Counted from the stretch's first letter, positions 33,882-43,286 are shown. The stretch is DNA of 64,000 nt from GWF2-38-69 sp965228125 (GCA_965228125.1 OZ245791.1:2232001-2296000); one strand, 5' to 3'. Numbers and translations are program-made. Notes: generated by a model from the sequence alone, not told the origin.

Positions 33882-35672
33882 ATGAGCAATAAAACAATAA
33901 CCGTTCTGATATTCTTATTAGGAATAGTTGTTTATACGATAGGTCTTGACGGGCTTGAGTTTATAAAAATTGATACAAGGTATGCTCTATTTGTAGTTGA
34001 TATGAAGAAATATGGAATAGAGATATTCCCTACGCTTTGGGGACAAAGTTACACGGATTATCTCTCGCCAGGAGTGATATTGATGTATTTGTCTTCTTTA
34101 GGAGGAGAATATGTAAATAAATTTTCCCTCTCTTTGCCTGGAGCTATTATATCATCTCTGACATTGGTTATTATATACCGCATAGGCTGCAGTATATCCA
34201 GAACTTTAGGACTCTATGCAGTTTTAATGTCTTTTCTCTCGATAGAGTATTTGTCTGTTATCAGAAACCCGTCAATAGATTTATATGTGATTTTTGCTGC
34301 CACTCTGGCCTTTTATCTGGTCTATTCGTCTGACCTGCAAAAACGTAACAAGAGGCTTTTCTGGATTCCCCTATGTCTGCTTTTCGGGTTTGTTTTTCGT
34401 GGCTTGCTTGGTGTAATGATTCCATCAGTTGTTATCTGTTCTTACTATCTGGTTAATTTAGACTGGAAGAAGTTGGCACTATGTATTTTTGTGTCTGCAA
34501 TTTCAGCATGTGTATGTCTAGTCCTTCTCATCTTGATTATTAATCATTTTGATGGGCTCAATACGGTGGCATACTTCCTTAAAGATCAAATATTCAATAG
34601 AATGAAAAGCAATGACCATTTTTATTACTATTTTACGAGCTGTGTCGGGGCATATGCGCTTACATACCCTTTAGCTCTTGCAGTATTTTTGCTTTACCTG
34701 AGGAATATAATCAGGCCACTCAATGCACACAGAGAAGACAATACTTTTTATTTCATTCGAAGCGTATCTGTGTGGATGCTCTCAATACTGTTTCTCATGT
34801 CATGTGCCGGCGCCAAAAATCCCAGATATATCCTCGCAATAATGCCTCCGGCTGCTCTTCTTTCCGGAATAGCTTTTATAAACCCTGGTGAGTTAAAAGT
34901 CTTGGAATATTTTAGAAGGATTTTCTTCTTTATATGCAGGATTGCCCCATTCCTATGCCTTGCGTTGTTTGTCTGCGCCCTCTTCGCACTATATTTCCTG
35001 AAGATCGATATCGGTTTTAATGTTCCACTTACTATTATTTCTTTGGCTCTTCTTTGTATATTTGTTATTTACCTACTTAAGAAATATAAGGAAAAGAAAC
35101 TAGAGTTTGCACTAATTTTATCAGCGGCTTTAATGATGATTTTAGTACAAATAATGATAGTTGAACCTATAGAAGGTACTTTTATATCGGCAAAGGGTTT
35201 CGTATCAAAAGTTGAGAAATTAAGGGAACGAGACGATGCAAAGGTATGTTTTTTTGACTTGGGCCCTGATACTGATGATTTAAAATATTTTATTAATATC
35301 CCGGCAGATAAGATATTTGAGCCTTTGTATATCATGCCGGGTTTCGATTCGTCAACGGCAGAGGTTCCTCATGAAACTAAACTGAATTTTAAACAAAAGG
35401 TTTTAGTTGATATTCTTTCTCTTCTTTCATCTTCCCGTGAAGAAACTATCAAAGCTGAATCGGAAAATAGATTATATGGGTTTGAGAAATATATGTATGG
35501 TTTTAAAAAAATGAGCCAGATGCCACCTAGTACGATTTATATTTGTCGAACTAGCGACTATGAAAGAGAGTTACCTCCCAATATAAAAGAAAGAAGCCAA
35601 GTAGTACTCACTGGGAAAATGGGGCGTAAAAATTGTGTGGCTTTTGTAATAAAAGCAAAGCATCTTTTATAA
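33882..35672 (+). CDS. Membrane glycosyltransferase, ArnT/PMT-like (GT-C fold)
   Basis: Polytopic membrane protein (596 residues, about 11-12 hydrophobic segments) with a soluble C-terminal part of about 170 residues. The first periplasmic loop begins KIDTRYALFVVDMKKYG, resembling the acidic start of ArnT/PMT enzymes (D/E-R-Y in place of DE.RYA), followed by WGQSYTDYLSPGVILMYL. CAGAKNPRYILAIMPPAALL is the late segment typical of the family. These enzymes move a sugar from a polyprenyl phosphate to lipid A or proteins in the periplasm. Its stop codon and that of tsaD, on the other strand, share the sequence TTATAA. A related gene is at 40827-42485. Acceptor and sugar are unknown. Confidence 0.78.
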   Translation: MSNKTITVLIFLLGIVVYTIGLDGLEFIKIDTRYALFVVDMKKYGIEIFPTLWGQSYTDYLSPGVILMYLSSLGGEYVNKFSLSLPGAIISSLTLVIIYRIGCSISRTLGLYAVLMSFLSIEYLSVIRNPSIDLYVIFAATLAFYLVYSSDLQKRNKRLFWIPLCLLFGFVFRGLLGVMIPSVVICSYYLVNLDWKKLALCIFVSAISACVCLVLLILIINHFDGLNTVAYFLKDQIFNRMKSNDHFYYYFTSCVGAYALTYPLALAVFLLYLRNIIRPLNAHREDNTFYFIRSVSVWMLSILFLMSCAGAKNPRYILAIMPPAALLSGIAFINPGELKVLEYFRRIFFFICRIAPFLCLALFVCALFALYFLKIDIGFNVPLTIISLALLCIFVIYLLKKYKEKKLEFALILSAALMMILVQIMIVEPIEGTFISAKGFVSKVEKLRERDDAKVCFFDLGPDTDDLKYFINIPADKIFEPLYIMPGFDSSTAEVPHETKLNFKQKVLVDILSLLSSSREETIKAESENRLYGFEKYMYGFKKMSQMPPSTIYICRTSDYERELPPNIKERSQVVLTGKMGRKNCVAFVIKAKHLL

Positions 35673-36740
35673 AGTTGCGGGGACGAATGGGACTTTCGTA
35701 ATTTCCGGAAGGCGTGAAAAGGCGTCTATTTCTATATTAATTTCTGGCAGTTCAAGGTAGTGGAAGCCCAAACCTGCTATCATTGCAGCATTGTCGCCGC
35801 AAAACTCTCTCGGAGTCAGTATAAAATTCATATTATGAGGGGTTCTCTTATGTAATTCTGTTCTCAGCAGAGAATTTTGTGCCACACCTCCACATAAAGC
35901 TATAGACTTACACTTAAAAGTTTTTGCAGCTCTTATGGTTTTCATGCAAAGTACATCCACCACAGCGTACTGATAGGATGCTGCTGTATCAAAGAGTAAT
36001 TGATCTTTGATGTTCTCAATTTTGTATTTATCCACATGATGGAGCAAGGCTGTCTTAAGCCCGCTGAAACTGAAGTTAAACAGGTTTTTTTCTGCAAGGG
36101 GCTTTCCTGCGCCTCCTGTAAGAGATCTAGGAAAATGGAAAGCATTTGCATTGCCTTCTTTTGAGAGTTTGTCAATTATAGGGCCGCCCGGATAACCGAG
36201 ATTCAGGATTTTAGCACCTTTATCGAGAGCCTCTCCTGAAGCATCATCAATGGTGGTTCCAACTATTCTGGCCGTCTGGTCTTTATCTATCAATACCAGA
36301 GATGTATGCCCGCCAGATACGACCAAGGACATAATCGGATAAAATTCAGGATTGCTTAAAAGTAAATTTGCATCGTTTAGAAATGCAGCATAGATGTGAG
36401 CTATAAAGTGATTCACGCCGACTATCGGGAATTTGTGTTTTGAGGAAATTCCTTTTGCAAAAGATAATCCGACAAGTAGGGCTGGCATTAGTCCTGGACC
36501 ATTGGTTACGGCTATGGCCTCAATATTCTCAATAGTCAAAGAGGCGTCTTTCAGAGCTTGGTCAGTAACAGGTTCCAAGGCTTCAAGATGTTCTCTTGCA
36601 GCTAACTCAGGGACTACTCCGCCATAGATGGCATGTTTTGCTATTTGTGATGAAACTACATTAGAAAGAACTTTATGTCCATTTTGGACTATGGATACTG
36701 AAGTTTCATCGCAACTTGTTTCTATGCCCAGGATGTTCAT
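35667..36740 (-). CDS. tsaD: tRNA N6-adenosine threonylcarbamoyltransferase TsaD
   Basis: Catalytic subunit for t6A37 formation in ANN-decoding tRNAs. Diagnostic patterns: MNILGIETSCDETSVSIV at the start, GGVVPELAAREH, the metal-binding His pair in NHFIAHIYAAFL (about residues 111-115), VSGGHTSLVLI, and GGVAQNSLLR with FCGDNAAMIAGLG at the end. 357 residues, standard. It follows fabF by seven bases on the minus strand and is the end of that run. Essential in nearly all bacteria. Confidence 0.95.
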   Translation of the reverse strand: MNILGIETSCDETSVSIVQNGHKVLSNVVSSQIAKHAIYGGVVPELAAREHLEALEPVTDQALKDASLTIENIEAIAVTNGPGLMPALLVGLSFAKGISSKHKFPIVGVNHFIAHIYAAFLNDANLLLSNPEFYPIMSLVVSGGHTSLVLIDKDQTARIVGTTIDDASGEALDKGAKILNLGYPGGPIIDKLSKEGNANAFHFPRSLTGGAGKPLAEKNLFNFSFSGLKTALLHHVDKYKIENIKDQLLFDTAASYQYAVVDVLCMKTIRAAKTFKCKSIALCGGVAQNSLLRTELHKRTPHNMNFILTPREFCGDNAAMIAGLGFHYLELPEINIEIDAFSRLPEITKVPFVPATL

Positions 36741-36747
36741 TGCCTGG

Positions 36748-37989
36748 TTAGTCCATAGAAGAGAGGATTATGCAAGAATTCGTGCCACCGAAACCAAAAC
36801 TATTCTTTAAGGCGTGTTTTATTTTTACGCCTGAAAGTCTTTCCTTAGGAAGATTTGCCCAAGAACAGTCTTCTTCCACGTTATCCAAATTAATATTTGG
36901 AGAAATGAAGTCTTTTTCCATCATTAGAGTGGTGAAAATAAGTTCAGCTGAACTGGTGGTTCCTATCATGTGCCCTGTTAAGCACTTTGTGCTGTTTATA
37001 GGAACTTCTCTGTTCGAATCGAAAAATACTGTTTTAATAGCGGCTATTTCAATAGGGTCGCCGGCAGGGGTTGATGTGCCATGAGTATTAATATAGTCTA
37101 TATCAGAAGGTTTCAAATTTGCGTCTTCAAGAGCATCTCTCATTACGTGTGAACAAGAGTCTGCATCAGGGAATACCATGTCAGTAGTATTGCTGTTGCC
37201 TGCAGAGCCTGCGACTTTGCCGAAAACTCTGGCATTTCTTTTTCTTGCATGTTCTTCAGTTTCAAGCACCATGATTCCAGATCCGCATGCGATCACAAAT
37301 CCATCCCTTGCTTTATCGAAAGGGCGACTCGCCTTGTGTGGATTGTCATTGTATGCCCGCGAGATGGCTCTCATGGCGTCAAAACCAAGAGCCTGAATCC
37401 AGTTTACTTCTTCTGTTCCGCCAGTGAGGACTATATCGTATATACCGCTCTGGAGAAGCCTAGTGGCAATCATAATAGAATGAGCGCTGCTTGCGCAGGC
37501 TGAACTTACAGCAAAGCTTTCACCTTTGATTCCAAAGGCAAGCGAAATGTTGGCAACTGCTGAAGATGGCATAACTTTCGGGACAGTAAAAGGAGACATT
37601 CTTTTTGATTTATGGGTCTCTACTAGTATTCTGGCTCCATCGTAGACATGTGTATGAGTACTTCCTCCATGCCCTAGAATAATAGCTATTTTCCTGTGCC
37701 TTAACGAATCAGTTTCAAGGCCGGATTCTTTTAGTGCCTCATATGCTGCTATCGTGCCGTATATAGCATGAGAAGGCATATATCTGAGCGCTTTTTTATC
37801 AAGTACGGGACAAGTCAGATTTGTTTCATCTATTGTTCCTGCAACTTGACTTTCAAGGCCACGTTCTTTCCAGTCTGGCATAAACGATATTCCGCTTCTG
37901 CCATTTTTTAACGCTTCCTCATTGGCAGCCAAACCTATACCTAACGGAGTAACCAAACCTCTTCCTGTTATGACAATGTTGTTTTTCAT
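36748..37989 (-). CDS. fabF: 3-Oxoacyl-ACP synthase II (FabF/KAS II)
   Basis: Condensing enzyme of fatty-acid elongation. The thiolase-fold active-site triad is intact: nucleophilic Cys in VSSACASSAHS (about residue 165), His in NTHGTSTPAGDPIE (about 305) and His in KCLTGHMIGTTSSAEL (about 340), with the Lys just before. GFGGTNSCIIL closes the protein at 413 residues. An extended -10 (TGATATAAT) lies upstream at 38017-38025 on this strand. No ACP or fabG is adjacent, which is unusual for fabF; it shares its strand with a FabK-like/nitronate monooxygenase gene upstream. A chain-length-factor relative would lack the Cys, so this is a true synthase. Confidence 0.9.
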   Translation of the reverse strand: MKNNIVITGRGLVTPLGIGLAANEEALKNGRSGISFMPDWKERGLESQVAGTIDETNLTCPVLDKKALRYMPSHAIYGTIAAYEALKESGLETDSLRHRKIAIILGHGGSTHTHVYDGARILVETHKSKRMSPFTVPKVMPSSAVANISLAFGIKGESFAVSSACASSAHSIMIATRLLQSGIYDIVLTGGTEEVNWIQALGFDAMRAISRAYNDNPHKASRPFDKARDGFVIACGSGIMVLETEEHARKRNARVFGKVAGSAGNSNTTDMVFPDADSCSHVMRDALEDANLKPSDIDYINTHGTSTPAGDPIEIAAIKTVFFDSNREVPINSTKCLTGHMIGTTSSAELIFTTLMMEKDFISPNINLDNVEEDCSWANLPKERLSGVKIKHALKNSFGFGGTNSCIILSSMD

Positions 37990-38016
37990 ATATTAACACA
38001 ACCTTTTTTTACCTTA

Positions 38017-38025
38017 ATTATATCA
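38017..38025 (-). promoter_or_regulatory. Candidate extended -10 promoter for fabF-tsaD
   Basis: On the minus strand the sequence reads TGATATAAT (extended -10 TGnTATAAT, perfect hexamer), about 28 bases before the fabF ATG. No good -35 is seen, which fits an extended -10 promoter. Confidence 0.4.
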
Positions 38026-38073
38026 ATAACAATCAATATATGTAGATTTTAACAAATAATTAGCAGTATTAAG

Positions 38074-39117
38074 TCAATCCAGAGTGTCAAAAAAACTTTT
38101 AAGTTTAATTATCTTGTCTATAGATTCAATATTATGTCCAGCCATATACAGGCCGTTCTCGACATCACCTGCCCATGTTGCAAGAAGAGCCTTTGCTATA
38201 CAAAAAGGAGCCTTGGACGGATTACAGGTTCTGAGGCATTGATAGGGGCACGAAAATTGCTCTCTTTTTCCTTCTAGAATTCGCTTTACTAATGGAGTTT
38301 TTAAAACTCTCACTGGTAGTCCGACAGGACTTCTTATTACAAGCAAGTCTTTTTTTTGTGCATTTACATAGACATTTTTGCTTTTAATATGCATGCCAGC
38401 TTCTTCAGAAGCGATGAAATAAGTTCCTATTTGTACACCGCTGTACCCGATTTTAATTAGTCTTTCGATGTCGTCTCTTGAAGCTATTTCTCCTGCTGCC
38501 AGTATAGGAACATCGCAATCAAAAGATTTAAGGGAAGTTTTGATATCTTTAAATAGGATTTCTAGAGAGCAAGTATCGGGGTGTTCTATTTGTTCCATAG
38601 AAAATCCAAGGTGACCGCCACATTTTGGTCCTTCGACTATTACTGCATCAGGAGATCTATTGTATTTTCTTTTCCATGCTGAAAGAACGATGTTCAGTGC
38701 TCTGGCACTAGACACTACAGGTATGAGTGCGATATTTGCTTCGCCTGTATATTCAGGTAGAAGGATAGGAAGTCCTGCGCCTGAAACTATAAAATCGACA
38801 CCTTCAGAGACAGCCGCTCTAACTATTTCCTCATAATTGGACATTGCGACCATGGCATTTATACCTAAAGGGCCGATTCCGTTAGTTGAACTCCTGACTT
38901 GTCTGATTTCTTCAATAAGGACTTTGTTTGACTCATAGACGAAATTAGTTTTAGACCTTGTAATATCTCCAAGTCCTACGCTGGCTATAGAGCCAAACCC
39001 ACCGAGTTTTATTATTTCTGAAGCTAAGGCCGGATTTCCTACTCTAACACCCATGCCAGCTTGGATAATAGGGTATTTTGACATGAGATGCCTTATCTTA
39101 AGTTCTGGTAGTTTCAT
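38074..39117 (-). CDS. Nitronate monooxygenase / FabK-like flavin oxidoreductase
   Basis: FMN-binding TIM-barrel enzyme of the 2-nitropropane dioxygenase family (347 residues). Visible: YPIIQAGMGVRVGNPALASEI at the N-terminus, SGAGLPILLPEY, EGPKCGGHLGF (flavin contacts), PILAAGEIASRDDIE, and GVQIGTYFIASEEA. The C-terminal Cys-containing stretch CPYQCLRTCNPSKAPFCIAKAL is common in bacterial members called nitronate monooxygenase. Sequence alone does not separate nitronate oxidation from enoyl-ACP reduction (FabK); the downstream fabF makes a fatty-acid role thinkable. It lies 84 bases upstream of fabF, separated by a promoter. Confidence 0.8.
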   Translation of the reverse strand: MKLPELKIRHLMSKYPIIQAGMGVRVGNPALASEIIKLGGFGSIASVGLGDITRSKTNFVYESNKVLIEEIRQVRSSTNGIGPLGINAMVAMSNYEEIVRAAVSEGVDFIVSGAGLPILLPEYTGEANIALIPVVSSARALNIVLSAWKRKYNRSPDAVIVEGPKCGGHLGFSMEQIEHPDTCSLEILFKDIKTSLKSFDCDVPILAAGEIASRDDIERLIKIGYSGVQIGTYFIASEEAGMHIKSKNVYVNAQKKDLLVIRSPVGLPVRVLKTPLVKRILEGKREQFSCPYQCLRTCNPSKAPFCIAKALLATWAGDVENGLYMAGHNIESIDKIIKLKSFFDTLD

Positions 39118-39219
39118 TTAATTTTCTTCTTTTTTTTATGGAGATATTTCTTGTATTTCTAAATGCAATGTAACATAAAAGATGTTTCTAGCAAACGAGT
39201 TATTGTTTAACTTTGTTAA

Positions 39220-39774
39220 TTAGAAACTGCTTGGCTGGGAGATGAGGTTAAGAAACTCATTTCTTGTAGATGCCGACTTTCTGAAAAGGCCAAGCATAGA
39301 GGAAGTTACCATTTTTGAATGTTGTTTTTCAATTCCCCTCATTGTCATGCACATATGCTGGGCTTCAATTACGATTCCGACACCTCTTGCACCTATCTTT
39401 TCTATAATGGTCTCGCTTATTTGTTTTGATAATCTTTCCTGAATTTGGAGTCGTCTGGCAAAAACGTCTACTATTCTTGCAAGTTTGCTTACTCCGATAA
39501 TTTTTTTATCAGGCAGATATCCTATGTGGCATTTCCCGTAAAAGGGTAGGAGGTGGTGTTCGCAAAGACTATAAAACTCAATATCTCTGACAATGACCAT
39601 ATCGCAACTTTCTGCGTCAAAAACAGCATCTTTTATGATGTCGTCAATGCTTTCTGAATAACCTTTTGTCAAAAATTTCCAGCTTCTTGATACTCTTTCA
39701 GGGGTATTGACGAGCCCTTCTCGATTAGGGTTTTCTCCAATTTTAATAAGTAACTCTCTGACTAAATTTTCCAT
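39220..39774 (-). CDS. folE: GTP cyclohydrolase I
   Basis: First enzyme of tetrahydrofolate (and queuosine-type deazapurine) synthesis. Zinc ligands are visible in SLCEHHLLPFYGKCHIGY (Cys and His) and in EAQHMCMTMRG (second Cys), with the conserved NREGLVNTPERV near the N-terminus and IVDVFARRLQIQERL. 184 residues, typical of the short bacterial type I enzyme. It is ten bases downstream of rlmN in the same direction. Confidence 0.95.
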   Translation of the reverse strand: MENLVRELLIKIGENPNREGLVNTPERVSRSWKFLTKGYSESIDDIIKDAVFDAESCDMVIVRDIEFYSLCEHHLLPFYGKCHIGYLPDKKIIGVSKLARIVDVFARRLQIQERLSKQISETIIEKIGARGVGIVIEAQHMCMTMRGIEKQHSKMVTSSMLGLFRKSASTRNEFLNLISQPSSF

Positions 39775-39784
39775 AAGGCACTCT

Positions 39785-40825
39785 TTATAATGAATTATTA
39801 GATGTTATTTTTTTTGATCTAAGCTGCCCGCATGCTGCGTTTATATTGGAACCTTTTTCGTATCTAAAAGTCACAAGTGCTCCGCAATTTTGTAGGAAAG
39901 TTGAGAAAGCAGTGCATTTTTCTCTTGACGGCCTCGAGAATTCGCATCCATCGACTTTATTGAAAGGTATAAGATTTATTTTTGCTTTTAATTTTTTTGC
40001 AATTTCAGCAAGTTGTTCGGCTTGTTTTAGTGAGTCATTTATATTTTCTATCAAAGTGTATTCAAGGGTAACCATTCGGCCTGTCTTGTCAAAAAAGCGC
40101 TCGCAGGATTTAAGTATTTCATTTATTGGAAAACGGGTTTTGTCTGGTATGAGTTTAGCTCTTGTTATGTCGTCAGGAGCATGGAGAGAGACTGCCAGAT
40201 TGTACTGTTTCTTCAAATCGGCAAGTTTGTCGATCTGTTTAGGCAGTCCGCTCGTAGAGATAGTGATTCTTCGTTGGGCGTATCGGATATATTTTTCCGA
40301 GCAAATTATATCCAAACTGCTTATCAGATTTTCGAAATTCAGTAAACCTTCTCCTATGCCCATAAAGACTACATTGTCGGGGAGTTTTTCTATGTAGTTA
40401 GCAAGTCCGATGAACTGTCCCAGTATTTCAGCAACAGTAAGATTCCTGATAAAATCAGGCATTCCGCTGGCACAAAAGCGACATTTTACAGGGCAGCCTA
40501 GTTGCGAGCTTAGACAAAAGGTAATTCTATCTGGAGACTTGATGATTACGCTTTCTATGTAGTTGGAATCTTCGAGTTCAAAAAGGAATTTTTCAGTGCT
40601 GTCGGAAGTTATAGACTTTTCAGCGATTTTCGGATATTCAAAAGCCGTTTTATTATAAAGCAAAGATTTAAGGTTTGTTGGGATATTTGACATAAGATTT
40701 GGGTCGGTGATATGCTTTTTGTACACCCAATCAAGTATTTGGTCTATTCTGTATGCAGGGACTTCAGGCAACATGGAAAGGAGAGTTTGATGATTTATTC
40801 CCAATAGAGGGATTTTTTTCTCCAT
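39785..40825 (-). CDS. rlmN: RlmN-type 23S rRNA/tRNA adenine-C2 methyltransferase (radical SAM)
   Basis: Radical-SAM methyltransferase for A2503 of 23S rRNA. The cluster motif is GCPVKCRFCASG (CxxxCxxC), followed by RNLTVAEILGQ. The mechanism-specific Cys near the C-terminus is in NAACGQL, and SLHAPDDITRAKLIP is present. The usual GMGEPLLN is GIGEGLLN here (VVFMGIGEGLLNFEN), a substitution in the SAM-binding stretch. The frame extends upstream to 40900, but the ATG at 40825 has GGAG at a seven-base gap and its start nearly abuts the glycosyltransferase stop codon (40827), giving 347 residues. A Cfr paralogue is possible, but chromosomal position beside folE favours RlmN. Confidence 0.87.
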   Translation of the reverse strand: MEKKIPLLGINHQTLLSMLPEVPAYRIDQILDWVYKKHITDPNLMSNIPTNLKSLLYNKTAFEYPKIAEKSITSDSTEKFLFELEDSNYIESVIIKSPDRITFCLSSQLGCPVKCRFCASGMPDFIRNLTVAEILGQFIGLANYIEKLPDNVVFMGIGEGLLNFENLISSLDIICSEKYIRYAQRRITISTSGLPKQIDKLADLKKQYNLAVSLHAPDDITRAKLIPDKTRFPINEILKSCERFFDKTGRMVTLEYTLIENINDSLKQAEQLAEIAKKLKAKINLIPFNKVDGCEFSRPSREKCTAFSTFLQNCGALVTFRYEKGSNINAACGQLRSKKITSNNSL

Positions 40826-40826
40826 C

Positions 40827-42485
40827 TCAGAGCTCCAACCCGTTTTTCTTCGGCGCTTCAACACCTTTCCAAACATATATGTTTCTATCGTTATACACAA
40901 GGGATGATATCTTTGTCCATTGTCTTTCAGGATAAATTGGTGGGTTTAAAGACAAAAGATACACTGTCTTAAGAGTGTCGGGAATTTGATCATAAGAGTG
41001 AATTTTTTTGATATGGCAGCCTATATAAGCTCCAAGGACATACATATCTGCTATCTCGGCACCTTTGTATATGGTTAGATTTTTGGTAAATTCATTGCCT
41101 AAATCGGTCTTGATTTGGGAAGCGACAAGTTTTGCTTCATTATTCTGACTCCTGTAGGGAATTGTAACAGCCCAAAAGCACAGCATGAAAATCAAACCTG
41201 CGCATAGAGAATGAAGCCAAACGCTTATTCTTTTTCTGAAAAGAATTGTTGCCAGACCAATTAATAATGCCAGTAATGTTTGGTATATTCCCATGGTGTT
41301 ATGAGAGAAAAAGAAAGCAATGCCATTTCGAAATATTCCGGCTTGCAGGACTTTGAAGAAGTCAGTATTGGCCCAAATTGTCTCTGGCAGCATGAAGAGT
41401 AAGAATGCAATTGCGCTATATGCAGTAAAAATATAAACAATTATTGACACCAGGAAGTGAATAATGTAGCCATTTCTACGAACCGCTAACCAGTAATTCA
41501 TACCTGCCATGATTGCTAGGGGTGCAATAAGTAGGAGACTGAGCCTGGCATCTTTATCCGGCGAAAACCACAAAAAAAAGAAAAGTGACAGAAATATGGT
41601 TCTAAGAAATCTGCTGAAGATGGGATTTTTATCCAGAGGATGGTATGCCACACAAAAAGCAGGCCAAGCGATAAAAGTCCATGGCAATAGCCGGAAAGCC
41701 AGTTGGAATGGAAAAATAATAAGATCCTCTAAATAGGCGAGTGTAAAAAATGCCGATAAGCCATTTGTAGTTAAGGATATTGGGTTAACATTATCGAATC
41801 TGGAGAACATCCATAGACAGATAAAAACGGCAATAATAGCCATGCCTATTTTAAACCCGGCCGTATTTAATTTTTTCCAGATAGTCAGTGGCCGTCTTGA
41901 GAATATCAGTGGCAGGAAGAAGTAAAAGAAAGCAGACCAGCCGATTGTGTAAAAAGCTAAACCGCAGAATATTGAAGAATATATCCATGCTTTATTCCAA
42001 GAACCCTTTATCGCAGCATAGTAATACCACACGAGCCATCCTAGCAGTATAAGAGTCATACCCATAGTGAAGGGGTTTCCATCTATTGCCTTGCCCAGCA
42101 TTAACACTGTGGACATCATAAAAGAAGAAGCAACCACAGCTGCCTGCGTTCCTGATATTTTGAAACAAGTCACGAAAACGGTAATTACCATTCCGGCAAG
42201 AGCTATTATTGAAGTAAGGCGTACACCAGTTTCTATTGGAATCCCTACTTTATAAAATATTGCAGCGACATATGGAAAGAGAGGGAACGTGTTTGCCATT
42301 GTTTCGCCATGCGCAATTGTAGATGGATTTAGGAAGTTCATCTCCAATGATATGGCCACGAATTTTCCTTCTTCGCTAAGTAACTCTCTAATAGATAGAT
42401 TCCATGGTGAATAAAGTATCACAAAGGCCACAGCTAGGACTATGATGGCTAGAAATGTGTTGGGTGTTTTTTCTTCGTATATCAC
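40827..42485 (-). CDS. Membrane glycosyltransferase, ArnT/PMT-like (second copy)
   Basis: Integral membrane protein of 552 residues with at least ten hydrophobic segments and a short soluble C-terminal tail. The first loop, EEGKFVAISLEMNFLNPSTIAHGETMANTFPLFPYVAA, resembles ArnT-type enzymes (acidic residue then the GExxAHxxPPLFxxxA-like loop), which transfer sugars from polyprenyl phosphate. The start is a GTG at 42485. Its stop is translationally coupled to rlmN. It differs clearly from the glycosyltransferase at 33882-35672, so the two are not a recent duplication. Acceptor unknown. Confidence 0.72.
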   Translation of the reverse strand: MIYEEKTPNTFLAIIVLAVAFVILYSPWNLSIRELLSEEGKFVAISLEMNFLNPSTIAHGETMANTFPLFPYVAAIFYKVGIPIETGVRLTSIIALAGMVITVFVTCFKISGTQAAVVASSFMMSTVLMLGKAIDGNPFTMGMTLILLGWLVWYYYAAIKGSWNKAWIYSSIFCGLAFYTIGWSAFFYFFLPLIFSRRPLTIWKKLNTAGFKIGMAIIAVFICLWMFSRFDNVNPISLTTNGLSAFFTLAYLEDLIIFPFQLAFRLLPWTFIAWPAFCVAYHPLDKNPIFSRFLRTIFLSLFFFLWFSPDKDARLSLLLIAPLAIMAGMNYWLAVRRNGYIIHFLVSIIVYIFTAYSAIAFLLFMLPETIWANTDFFKVLQAGIFRNGIAFFFSHNTMGIYQTLLALLIGLATILFRKRISVWLHSLCAGLIFMLCFWAVTIPYRSQNNEAKLVASQIKTDLGNEFTKNLTIYKGAEIADMYVLGAYIGCHIKKIHSYDQIPDTLKTVYLLSLNPPIYPERQWTKISSLVYNDRNIYVWKGVEAPKKNGLEL

Positions 42486-42493
42486 AAATAAAC

Positions 42494-42760
42494 CTAGAAA
42501 AAGGTTTGTTCTTTGTTTCCTGTTATCATTTCTAAATTTTTAAAACCATGTAAAGCAAGGTGTTGGATCGCAATCCACTTGTCAACGGTTGGTTTTAATA
42601 AATAGTCTTCGATTTCTATATCTTGTTCCAGTTCATAATTACAATAAGGGCAGTATTTGAAGTGTTCAATGTCTGTCCGATAAAGCATTTCCAGGCATTT
42701 CGGGCAGACCAGAATTTTATCGGATTTCCAGTCCACTCTTTTAAAATCATACTTGTTCAT
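42494..42760 (-). CDS. Small zinc-ribbon protein of unknown function
   Basis: An 88-residue protein with two CxxC pairs, CPKC (about residue 19) and CPYC (about 37), making a rubredoxin-like zinc ribbon, followed by an acidic helix and a Trp/His-containing C-terminus (DKWIAIQHLALHGF). I do not recognise the family. It sits between ilvH and the membrane glycosyltransferase, eight bases before the latter, and is probably co-transcribed with them. The even Cys spacing and good start context make it a real gene rather than a shadow. Confidence 0.68.
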   Translation of the reverse strand: MNKYDFKRVDWKSDKILVCPKCLEMLYRTDIEHFKYCPYCNYELEQDIEIEDYLLKPTVDKWIAIQHLALHGFKNLEMITGNKEQTFF

Positions 42761-42782
42761 TTTTATTGTTACCCTAATCGGA

Positions 42783-43286
42783 TTAAATCTCTTCGGTAAA
42801 ATGCGAGGGGCCGGGTTTTCTACCTATTGCTACTTTGCCAGTCCTGGCCAGTTCAATGATGCCAAAGCTGTTCATGAGTTTTGCAAAAGCATCGATTTTT
42901 TCGCCGCGGCCTGAAAGTTCAACTGTAAGCTCATTTTCATGGACGTTGACTATCTTGCCTTTGAAAATTTCCGTAATCTGCATGATTTCAGAACGATTTG
43001 AAGTATCGGTCTTTACTTTCAGGAGGAGCAATTCTCTTTCGATAAAATGTTTTCCTGTAAGGTCTGCGACTGTTATTACATCGATTAGTTTAGTCAACTG
43101 TTTTTCAATCTGTTCAATGACTGCATCGTCACCGGTAGTGGCTATGGTCATTTTAGAAATCCCTTCTTCATTGGTAGGGCTGACAGTAAGAGAGTCTATA
43201 TTGTATCCGCGACCACAGAAAAGACCGGCTATTCTTGCAAGAACTCCAAACTTATTTTCAACTAAAACTGAGATAACATGCTGCAT
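42783..43286 (-). CDS. ilvH: Acetolactate synthase small (regulatory) subunit
   Basis: ACT-domain regulatory subunit of acetohydroxyacid synthase, which gives valine feedback control in branched-chain amino-acid synthesis. The first 75 residues are an ACT domain (HVISVLVENKFGVLARIAGLFCGRGYNIDSLTV), followed by the C-terminal domain with ERELLLLKVKT and GPSHF. 167 residues, standard. The catalytic subunit gene ilvB, which normally lies just upstream, is absent: the upstream neighbour is an M16C protease. The catalytic subunit must be elsewhere in the genome. Confidence 0.92.
   Translation of the reverse strand: MQHVISVLVENKFGVLARIAGLFCGRGYNIDSLTVSPTNEEGISKMTIATTGDDAVIEQIEKQLTKLIDVITVADLTGKHFIERELLLLKVKTDTSNRSEIMQITEIFKGKIVNVHENELTVELSGRGEKIDAFAKLMNSFGIIELARTGKVAIGRKPGPSHFTEEI

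Noticed and set aside
36748..39117. FabF and nitronate-monooxygenase genes as a polyketide or polyunsaturated lipid cluster
   Set aside because: No acyltransferase, ACP, ketoreductase or modular protein is near; the active sites are those of normal fatty-acid enzymes.
39846..40397. Plus-strand ORF of 183 codons over rlmN
   Set aside because: It is antisense to the conserved radical-SAM domain and its residues follow the rlmN codon pattern; no start signal.
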